Origin: a virus
Direction: 5' to 3' (one strand)
Virus record (IMG/VR): IMGVR_UViG_3300023210_000050
Location: 1 to 49,996 of that record
Length of the DNA: 49,996 nt
Shown piece by piece: positions 32,878 through 40,590 of this stretch. The first letter of the stretch is position 1. Each line of letters begins with the position of its first letter. The notes beneath the pieces are model-generated. The model was given only the letters and a program-made list of their open reading frames with translations, did no database searches and was not told the origin of the DNA. The position numbers were made by a program, and so were the translations under genes.

Positions 32878-34110
32878 ATGGGTTTAGCAAGCAGAGCAAT
32901 ATCATTTAGGCGGTCATCGTCCAAATTGGGTTCGCAGCAAGCAATAGAAAATGCGGCACGGCAATTAGCTAATAGAATATTAGAAGAGCGTGCATTAGCG
33001 TCGCGACGAGCTCGTAACGGCCGGACATATACACCGTTCATGGCAGAAGATGATATATTACCAAATAACGTGGAAACGGTTACTAGAGGTTTATTTTCCG
33101 GGAATACAGGGAGTTTATTAAATTTTCATACACAGTCAACAGCTACTGCCATTCAAAATTCATATTACAGACAAATATATAATAAGCCATCGACTCAGGT
33201 AACGACTGAGCCTCAGTTTTCTATAGCATATGGGGATTATAACGGATCTGGATCGCGTGATGTAACCGGTAACTTGAATAATGATACGCCATCTAGAGCG
33301 ATATATAAACAATATGCGCAAATTTTACTGCAACCATTAGATAAGAAATTTACAATTAATGGTACAGATACAGATAGAATTTATGTTGTCAATTTTAATA
33401 GAGCAAGGTTCCGTGAAAAACTAGATCCGGGTAATATTGAAATCAATTTAGCTCAACTCGATGGTGAAGCGTTTCCAAACAATGAAATGACAGGATCGCA
33501 TGTGGTAATGTCAAATGGCGTCAATACACCAGTGTTACGATTAATTGATGATTCATCTACAGCTAATGCAGCGGTGGGCGAATCGGGTAAAGTATATAAT
33601 ATTGTTTCCGGAACTATTGATGAAGGAACTATAATATATAATCCAGATGCTCCGGATTACTTTGGTTTAATGTATCCAGAAGCAGGAATTGTAATATTAG
33701 ATGCAAACCGGTTGAATTTATCAGCATCCTTTGGTACTGTTACAGGATCAGGAGTTGCCGGAGATAATGCAATGAAATTATATACTTCATTATCTGGATC
33801 GGCTACAGTTAATTCCGCAGCTGGTGATAATTATGGATTACAAGCCAGATCATCTGAGCAAGTTAAATCAACATATTATTTTGTGCGTGTCAAAAATGGA
33901 GATTATAATTATTCAAATAATCCATCGTTTACTACAGGTTCTGATGGTGATTTAGCATTTACAACTTTTATTAATGATCCTCAAACGTTTTTAACTACTA
34001 TTGGTATGTATAATCAAAGACGTGAATTATTAGCAGTAGCGAAGATGAGTCAGCCGATATTAAAATCATTTACTCGCGAGGTATTGGTTAAAGTAAAATT
34101 AGATTTTTAA
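32878..34110 (+). CDS. tail structural protein with shared C-terminal domain, 410 aa
   Basis: The N-terminus is an Arg/Ala-rich helix (ANRILEERALASRRARNGR, residues 29-47), then beta-rich sequence. The last 45 residues (INDPQTFLTTIGMYNQRREL, then LAVAKMSQPI) align by eye with the end of the next gene's product ('F-x-x-x-x-P-x-x-T-x-I-G-x-Y-N-x-x-x-x-x-L-A-V-x-K-x-x-x-P-x'), so the two share a C-terminal attachment domain. Likely fibre or wedge subunits. The next ATG comes 11 nt after its stop. Confidence 0.78.
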   Translation: MGLASRAISFRRSSSKLGSQQAIENAARQLANRILEERALASRRARNGRTYTPFMAEDDILPNNVETVTRGLFSGNTGSLLNFHTQSTATAIQNSYYRQIYNKPSTQVTTEPQFSIAYGDYNGSGSRDVTGNLNNDTPSRAIYKQYAQILLQPLDKKFTINGTDTDRIYVVNFNRARFREKLDPGNIEINLAQLDGEAFPNNEMTGSHVVMSNGVNTPVLRLIDDSSTANAAVGESGKVYNIVSGTIDEGTIIYNPDAPDYFGLMYPEAGIVILDANRLNLSASFGTVTGSGVAGDNAMKLYTSLSGSATVNSAAGDNYGLQARSSEQVKSTYYFVRVKNGDYNYSNNPSFTTGSDGDLAFTTFINDPQTFLTTIGMYNQRRELLAVAKMSQPILKSFTREVLVKVKLDF

Positions 34111-34121
34111 GATAAAATGAT

Positions 34122-35912
34122 ATGCCTATACAGCCTTCAGTATTTCGGAATGTACGTAAAAACGATGTCCAGCATCGTCAATTTAAAGCATTTAAAAATT
34201 ATATTGTAAATAACACGGCAGATGCCCAGGCTGAAAAATTTTACATATATAAAGCATCACACAAAAAATTCCCTCCGGCTATAGGTGATGCATCTTATAA
34301 TTATCCGGATAATGCATGGGATGGGACGAATCAACATGTAGTATGGAAATCTATAGACCATAAATATTATCGATATCCATATGATCAGACCAGGTGTAAT
34401 GAATTGACAAATCGAAATACTACGGATAAATTTTTGTTCATGACTGCATCTGTCTTTACTATTCCTTATCATGAAATGGGAGAACGAGTAAGGCCTAATA
34501 CATTGACATTAGCTACATACGTTACTGGTTCTACTACTAATATTTCCAATGCGTCTTTTGCAATTACAGCATCAGATGATGGATTAGGTAATTTGCGTGA
34601 TAATGCACATGACATTGGTTCTTATGCAAGTTCTAGCAGACTCGAAATGTATTTTTCATTTAATGATGAATATCGCAGATTTGATGATAATCTGATTCTA
34701 GGGACTATCTCTGATGGCAAGCCTATAAAATATTATCTACAAGGAACTGATAGTACTGCTGTAGCATCAAATGTTAAAATTGAACATGGTGTTAATGTAT
34801 TTATATCGGGTAGTGTATACGCTGCTTCTGGATTATCTGGGTTTTTCACCGGAAGTGAATCAAGTTATGTACAGTTACGTGATAATGAAATATACGAAGG
34901 GACTCAAAAATGTGATGCATGGACATTATCATTTTGGATTAAACCCAAAGATCTAACGTCATCCGGTGTAATTTTAAGTAAGTATGGGAATAGGCGTGAA
35001 ATTTATTTCGATCCAATTAACAAAATGCAGAAAATTCGAGATGTCAATTTACCAATTGGTACACCTGGGTCTAATATTTCTAAATTACGAATGCCAATGC
35101 ATATATCATTGATTAATGATGAATTACATTTCCAAGCAAGTGATGGCCTAAAACAATTACATATATCAGCATCTACATCATATCGTGGTGATTGGGCACA
35201 TATAGCCGTACAAAATTCTGCTTCTATATGCCAGATATACATCAATGGCCAATTAACCGGGTCGGCTGGTTCGTTACCATCTGATTCAACATTGAATAAT
35301 GCAAATATTTTAATCGGTACTGATTCGTTAATGGATGATGCCAGCCGAACAAATCCATATAATGGTAATATTGCTGAACTACGGATGTATAACTATACTG
35401 CCACTCAAACTCATATAACTTCATTAGCTGATAATGATTTCTATACAGGTTCGATATATCAAACTAACCGCATGGGAAATGTTTTTTATCGCAACGGCCA
35501 GATAGTAATATCATCACCAATGCCTAAATATCATGACATGTTAATTAAAGAACCCAGTTCGTTACCTAGCGAGTTTAAATTAACATATAAGGGACAGCAT
35601 ACAATTTACGAAAATGAAGTAATGGTCCGGGTACCTAAAGCAACATTTAATATATCTACAAACCCTACTTCTGTATACCGACCAGCAACTGGGTTTGATA
35701 ATACATGTAACGATGATGGAGCTGCCGAGACATTCAATGGCCCGGGAGATTATATTAAAAGTGCGTTTGTATCGGGTACACTTAATCCTTATATAACATC
35801 AATTGGCTTATATAATGATGCGGGTCAAATGCTAGCAGTCGGTAAATTAGCAGAACCTGTAGAAAAACGTGATGATATCGATATGAATTTTGTTATTCGC
35901 TGGGACTATTAA
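34122..35912 (+). CDS. LamG-domain tail protein, 596 aa
   Basis: Contains a concanavalin/LamG jelly roll at about residues 240-440: WTLSFWIKPKDLTSSGVILS, then RGDWAHIAVQNSASICQIYI and GNIAELRMYNYTAT, the standard order of LamG strands ('W-T-x-x-x-W-x-x-P', 'W-x-H-x-x-V', 'x-x-x-L-Y-V-N-G', 'x-x-E-L-R-x-Y'). LamG domains bind sugars, which fits host-surface recognition. The C-terminal block (NPYITSIGLYNDAGQM, LAVGKLAEPV) is shared with the preceding protein. Probably a fibre or side-tail adhesin. Confidence 0.82.
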   Translation: MPIQPSVFRNVRKNDVQHRQFKAFKNYIVNNTADAQAEKFYIYKASHKKFPPAIGDASYNYPDNAWDGTNQHVVWKSIDHKYYRYPYDQTRCNELTNRNTTDKFLFMTASVFTIPYHEMGERVRPNTLTLATYVTGSTTNISNASFAITASDDGLGNLRDNAHDIGSYASSSRLEMYFSFNDEYRRFDDNLILGTISDGKPIKYYLQGTDSTAVASNVKIEHGVNVFISGSVYAASGLSGFFTGSESSYVQLRDNEIYEGTQKCDAWTLSFWIKPKDLTSSGVILSKYGNRREIYFDPINKMQKIRDVNLPIGTPGSNISKLRMPMHISLINDELHFQASDGLKQLHISASTSYRGDWAHIAVQNSASICQIYINGQLTGSAGSLPSDSTLNNANILIGTDSLMDDASRTNPYNGNIAELRMYNYTATQTHITSLADNDFYTGSIYQTNRMGNVFYRNGQIVISSPMPKYHDMLIKEPSSLPSEFKLTYKGQHTIYENEVMVRVPKATFNISTNPTSVYRPATGFDNTCNDDGAAETFNGPGDYIKSAFVSGTLNPYITSIGLYNDAGQMLAVGKLAEPVEKRDDIDMNFVIRWDY

Positions 35913-35921
35913 CCTATAGCA

Positions 35922-35929
35922 TATTTATA
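35922..35929 (+). promoter_or_regulatory. late-promoter-type motif TATTTATA
   Basis: CATATTTATAATAAAGG ends 14 nt before ATG 35944, with an AAAGG ribosome binding site. It drives a recombination gene inside the tail region. Confidence 0.55.
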
Positions 35930-35943
35930 ATAAAGGTTATATT

Positions 35944-36351
35944 ATGAGCTGGAGATCGAAATCGAAAGTACGAGCAAATGCAATTAAACATGGTTATAGG
36001 TCTGGATTTGAACATACAGTATCAAGTCAATTATCAGAATCAAAAATCAAATTTGGATATGAAGATACGGTAATTAATTACATTAAGCCGGAGACCCAGC
36101 ATAAATACACAATTGATTTTACATTACCAAATGGCATCTTAATTGAAACCAAAGGCCGTTGGGTTGCCGAAGACCGGAAAAAACACCTACTAATAAAAAA
36201 ACAACACCCGGAATTAGATATCCGGTTAGTGTTCCAATCAGCTAAAACTAAAATTAGAAAAGGCTCGAAAACTACATATAGTGATTATTGTGATAAGCAT
36301 GGAATTCAATGGGCAGAAAAAAAGATTCCAGAAAGTTGGTTAAAAGGTTGA
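35944..36351 (+). CDS. T7 endonuclease I-like Holliday junction resolvase
   Basis: A 135-aa homologue of T7 gp3. The catalytic set fits T7 numbering exactly in spacing: Glu23 in RSGFEHTV, Asp58 in YTIDFTLPNG, Glu68 and Lys70 in IETKG. The C-terminal blocks DRKKHLLIKKQHPELDIRLV and YCDKHGIQWA also match T7 endonuclease I as I remember it. The enzyme is a domain-swapped dimer that cuts four-way junctions and branched DNA. T4 itself uses gp49 (endonuclease VII) for this, so this phage has a different resolvase, likely resolving DNA before packaging. It heads the DNA-processing island. Confidence 0.93.
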   Translation: MSWRSKSKVRANAIKHGYRSGFEHTVSSQLSESKIKFGYEDTVINYIKPETQHKYTIDFTLPNGILIETKGRWVAEDRKKHLLIKKQHPELDIRLVFQSAKTKIRKGSKTTYSDYCDKHGIQWAEKKIPESWLKG

Positions 36352-36494
36352 TCTTATGAGAATTTTTTTATATATTCATATTAATATAAATTTGTATTTG
36401 ATATAAATGATATATTTGAATAAAATGAAAAATATGATTAGTTATATAAATACGACAATGACATATTGTAAGTATGTATTGAAATAGTAAATAA

Positions 36495-37427
36495 ATGAGC
36501 AACTTTCCATTAGTTACATTAATAGAAACAGTATTAGGTAAAGGCCAGATCAAAGGTAATGATAATGTAGCATTCCACTGTCCATTTTGTAGCCATTATA
36601 AAAAAAAATTAGAAGTTAATATTCAATCCCAGCACTGGCATTGCTGGATATGTAATGCGAAAGGACGTAAATTACCTATATTATTCAGGCGATTGAATGC
36701 AGATCGTGCTAAGATTTCTCAATTAATTAATCTATTAGAAGATGTTGAGATACGTCCTAGGAAGACTTCAACAGATACCCCGGTATTACATTTACCAGAA
36801 AAATTCCGACCATTATGGATATTTGATAAATCATCTCCGGAGTATAGAAACGCCGTACATTATTTATATAAAAAAAGAAATATAACAATTGAAGATATTT
36901 TAAAATACCGAATAGGTTATTGCCGCAGTGGAGAATATGCCGGCAAGATAGTAATACCGAGTTTTGATGCAAACGGCAGTTTAAATTATTTTGTATCACG
37001 TGCATATTATGAAAGTGATGGCTGGAAACATAAGAACCCAAATGCATCAAAAGATATTATCGGGTTTGAATTACATATCAATTGGGATATGCCGATTGTA
37101 TTAGTCGAGGGCGCATTTGATGCAATTGCAATTAAACGTAACGCTATCCCATTATATGGTAAAACTATCCCAGATATATTAAAAAAACGAATTATTGAAA
37201 GGAAAGTAAAAACAATTTATATTTGTTTGGATAATGATGCAAAGAAACAAGCATTGGAAACAGCTGAATATTTCATGGCAAATGGAGTCGATGTTTATTT
37301 AGTTGATTTACCAAATGATGAAGATCCTGCTGAGTTAGGATTCGAGGCTATACAAAAACTTATAAATGATACAATACTATTATCATCAGACAAATTAATG
37401 GAACAAAAAATATTATGCAGCTTATAA
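36495..37427 (+). CDS. DNA primase, gp61/DnaG-like
   Basis: A 310-aa primase. The N-terminal zinc site uses Cys29, Cys32, Cys50 and Cys53 (HCPFC ... WHCWIC), with nearby His residues. A TOPRIM core follows at about residues 190-270: IVLVEGAFDAIAIKRNAI (Glu of motif 1 in VEG) and YICLDNDAKKQ (the DxD motif). It makes RNA primers for the lagging strand and would work with a helicase encoded elsewhere. Preceded by 143 nt of AT-rich DNA with no clear promoter. The end overlaps the next gene by 13 nt. Confidence 0.9.
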   Translation: MSNFPLVTLIETVLGKGQIKGNDNVAFHCPFCSHYKKKLEVNIQSQHWHCWICNAKGRKLPILFRRLNADRAKISQLINLLEDVEIRPRKTSTDTPVLHLPEKFRPLWIFDKSSPEYRNAVHYLYKKRNITIEDILKYRIGYCRSGEYAGKIVIPSFDANGSLNYFVSRAYYESDGWKHKNPNASKDIIGFELHINWDMPIVLVEGAFDAIAIKRNAIPLYGKTIPDILKKRIIERKVKTIYICLDNDAKKQALETAEYFMANGVDVYLVDLPNDEDPAELGFEAIQKLINDTILLSSDKLMEQKILCSL

Positions 37428-40400
37428 ACATCGGAATTGATAAAATAGATAAAATATTCCATATTGCGGATGTACACATACGTAACGTGAATCGACATAA
37501 AGAATATTCAGAAGTATTTAAAAAATTATATTCTTATATAAAAAACAATAAAACTTCCAATAGTATAATTTATGTTGCAGGTGATATTGTTCATGCAAAA
37601 ACGGACATGTCTCCAGAACTAATCGAAATGACGTCTAATTTTTTTCGGGCCTTAGCTGATATTGCACCTACGTTAATTATTACCGGAAATCATGATTGTA
37701 ACCTAAATAACTCTAATCGATTAGATGCATTATCTCCCATCGTTACGGCCCTCAAACACACTGATATACACTACCTTAAAGACAATGGTGTATATATGAT
37801 TTCGAACATACACTTTAACGTAATGTCAGTTTTTGAAAAGCCTGTAAATTATATAAAAGCAAAAGATTTTGATGGTGAAATTAAAATTGCATTACACCAT
37901 GGAGCGGTAGATTCCGCGGTAACTGATATAGGATATGCAATATCAAACGATCATGTTAAGACTAGTTTATTTAAAGGCCATGACTTAGCATTATTAGGCG
38001 ATATACATAAACCAGAACAATATCTAGATGATGAAAAGACAATTGTTTACCCTGGGTCATTGATACAACAGAACCATGGTGAGGCATTGACACATGGTAT
38101 CATGGAATGGGATATGACTACACTAACTGGTAAATTTGTTGAAATACAAAATCAATTCGGTTATTATACATTTGAAATTGATAACGGTATAATAACAAAT
38201 CCATCAGATAAAGTACCACCAAAACCAAGACTTAGGTTAAAAGTTAAAGATACTAGTACAGCAGACCTAAAACAAGTAGTATCTAAAATACGTAAAAAAT
38301 ATAAAGTCCAGGAAATAGCTATACAAAAAGTACATTCATTAAATACAACCACTGGAACTCAGAAATTATCAATTGGTAATGTAAGAGACGTTGAATGGCA
38401 AAATAATATTATTTCTGATTACCTAGAGTCAGAATATGCCATATCAGATGAGATGTTGGATGTAGTCCGTCATATAAATCGTACGGTCCATTCTAAATTA
38501 CCTGATTCGGAAATAACGCGTAATGTAATATGGATGCCAAAGCGATTTGAATTTTCAAATATGTTTAGTTATGGAGAAGATAATTTAGTTGATTTTACAA
38601 ACATTAATGGTATCAATGGCTTGTTCGCTGCTAATGCAAGTGGTAAGTCAACTCTTTTAGATTCATTAGCATTTTGTTGTTTTGATCGATGTAGCCGTAC
38701 TACAAAAGCTGTACATGTTTTAAACAATAAAAAAACCGCATTCCATTGTAAATTTGAATTTGAGTTAGACGGAAAACAATTTGTGATTGAACGTAATGCT
38801 AAAAAACAATCCAATGGCCATGTTAAGGTTAATGTTGATTTTTGGACGTATGATAACAAAGGCGATAAGATATTATTAAATGGTGAGCAGCGCGATCATA
38901 CTAATAAAATTATACGGAAATATATTGGTTCATATGATGATTTTATTCTAACCGCATTATCATTACAAAACAATAATACCGGGTTCATTGACATGTCACA
39001 AAGAGAGCGGAAGGAACTATTAACTCAGTTTTTAGATATTGATGTATTCGAAAAGCAATATCAAATAGCCGCGGAGGATATACGAGATACTTCAGCATTG
39101 ATACGAGAATATAAACGTACCGATCATAGTACTGTCATAGCAGAATCTATACAAATAATAGAGCAGTTAACAACGCCATTTAAACGAATGCAAGAAGATA
39201 AAAATACCCACCAGAACATGTTTAATGATTTAAATGATATTGTAATTACAATGACATCTGAATTAAAAACAATATCTGATGATGTATTAACAACCAAGGA
39301 AGCACAAGCTAGGATTGATTCATTTACCCAATCACGTACTGAATACGATGATATGTTAAAAACAAAACAAGGTACAATTGATTCATATAGAATTCTATTA
39401 ACAGAATATAACGAAAAAGCTTTAGAGTACAATGTAACAGATCTCGAGGCGGAGCAAGTAGAAATGCAACATTTACTTAAATTAATAGAAGATATCCAGA
39501 ACAATAAAATTCCAATACTCGAATCAGAAATAAGAGCAAATGAGCGTTTAGAGTCGAAATTAGAAGATCATAAATGGAACCCTGATTGTGAACATTGCAT
39601 GGCCAATCCATGGTTACATGAAGCACAGCAAGCATCAGATGATATACCTAAACTAAATCAGCGATTATTGGCAATAAAAAAAGAAGAACAAGATCATCAA
39701 CATGCAATATTATATTCAGAAGCACAAAATCAACTAGTTGAGTTGTATAGAATAAAAGAATTAATCTCCAGTACTGAACATACACTGGAGCGCGCAACTA
39801 CTGAATTAAACTCATATGACAGTAAAACTCAATTACATAATAATTGGATGCGCGCCGCGATGTCTAAACTAGCAGAAGCCGAACAATATAAAGCTGATAT
39901 TCTTTTTAATAAAGAAAAGCAAATAGAAATCGATGATATAATATCCGAGCGTAATGGCTTATCTATAGAAATAGAACGCTTAGAACAAAATATTTTAACA
40001 ATGTCAGGCAGGATTGAAGTTGCCAAAAAGAACAAAGAAACAGCAGATGAATCTATCAACCGATTACGAGAATTAGAACTGCAGTATAAAGGATATGAAT
40101 ATTATCTAAAATCAATAAAAAGAGACGGCGTGCCGTATCAATTGATTACAAAAGTCATACCTCAGATTGAATCCGAAATAAATAATATACTTACACAGAT
40201 AGTCGATTTCACAATGATATTAAATACCGATGGTAAAAATATTAATAGTTATATAGTATATGATACAGATAATTATTGGCCATTAGAATTAACTTCCGGG
40301 ATGGAAAAGTTCGTAGCGTCATTAGCGATCCGGTCATCATTGATTAATGTGACGTCGTTACCAAGGCCTAATTTCTTAGCCATTGATGAAGGGTTTGGCG

Positions 40401-40567
40401 TATTAGATTCTGAAAATTTAAACAATATGCATTTATTATTTGACTATTTAAAATCAGAATTTGGTTTTGTGTTATGTATATCTCATATCGATGCAATGCG
40501 TGATATTGTTGATAGCTTGATAGAAATTAAAAAAGTGTCTGGATACTCTAAAATAAACTATTCGTAA
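37415..40567 (+). CDS. fused Mre11-Rad50 (SbcD-SbcC, gp47-gp46) nuclease-ATPase
   Basis: One uninterrupted 1050-aa chain combines both subunits of the recombination nuclease. N-terminal nuclease (residues 1-250) has DVHIR (19-23), GDIVH (56-60), GNHD (91-94), HHGAV (161-165) and GDIHKP (195-200). The ATPase half starts at about residue 375 with a P-loop FAANASGKST (404-413) in which the usual first Gly is Ala405. A coiled coil holds the zinc hook Cys725-x-x-Cys728 (CEHC), then a signature LTSGMEKFVASLAIR (about 958-972), Walker B NFLAIDEGFG (about 985-994) and a switch SHID. In T4 and most bacteria these are two genes. It processes double-strand ends for recombination. Confidence 0.93.
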   Translation: MQLINIGIDKIDKIFHIADVHIRNVNRHKEYSEVFKKLYSYIKNNKTSNSIIYVAGDIVHAKTDMSPELIEMTSNFFRALADIAPTLIITGNHDCNLNNSNRLDALSPIVTALKHTDIHYLKDNGVYMISNIHFNVMSVFEKPVNYIKAKDFDGEIKIALHHGAVDSAVTDIGYAISNDHVKTSLFKGHDLALLGDIHKPEQYLDDEKTIVYPGSLIQQNHGEALTHGIMEWDMTTLTGKFVEIQNQFGYYTFEIDNGIITNPSDKVPPKPRLRLKVKDTSTADLKQVVSKIRKKYKVQEIAIQKVHSLNTTTGTQKLSIGNVRDVEWQNNIISDYLESEYAISDEMLDVVRHINRTVHSKLPDSEITRNVIWMPKRFEFSNMFSYGEDNLVDFTNINGINGLFAANASGKSTLLDSLAFCCFDRCSRTTKAVHVLNNKKTAFHCKFEFELDGKQFVIERNAKKQSNGHVKVNVDFWTYDNKGDKILLNGEQRDHTNKIIRKYIGSYDDFILTALSLQNNNTGFIDMSQRERKELLTQFLDIDVFEKQYQIAAEDIRDTSALIREYKRTDHSTVIAESIQIIEQLTTPFKRMQEDKNTHQNMFNDLNDIVITMTSELKTISDDVLTTKEAQARIDSFTQSRTEYDDMLKTKQGTIDSYRILLTEYNEKALEYNVTDLEAEQVEMQHLLKLIEDIQNNKIPILESEIRANERLESKLEDHKWNPDCEHCMANPWLHEAQQASDDIPKLNQRLLAIKKEEQDHQHAILYSEAQNQLVELYRIKELISSTEHTLERATTELNSYDSKTQLHNNWMRAAMSKLAEAEQYKADILFNKEKQIEIDDIISERNGLSIEIERLEQNILTMSGRIEVAKKNKETADESINRLRELELQYKGYEYYLKSIKRDGVPYQLITKVIPQIESEINNILTQIVDFTMILNTDGKNINSYIVYDTDNYWPLELTSGMEKFVASLAIRSSLINVTSLPRPNFLAIDEGFGVLDSENLNNMHLLFDYLKSEFGFVLCISHIDAMRDIVDSLIEIKKVSGYSKINYS

Positions 40568-40575
40568 TATTTATA
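40568..40575 (+). promoter_or_regulatory. late-promoter-type motif TATTTATA
   Basis: AATATTTATAATAAAGGAAG ends 15 nt before ATG 40591, with an AAAGGAAG ribosome binding site. It begins in the last codons of the Mre11-Rad50 gene region (stop at 40565-40567). Confidence 0.55.
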
Positions 40576-40590
40576 ATAAAGGAAGTATAA

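Noticed and set aside
34771-34956. 61-codon + strand frame
   Set aside because: Inside the LamG-domain gene in another frame, without start signals.
36407-36487. 26-codon frame in the 143-nt gap before the primase
   Set aside because: No ribosome binding site, AT-biased composition and no hydrophobic or charged pattern of note. The gap holds no promoter motif of either class and no hairpin I can defend.
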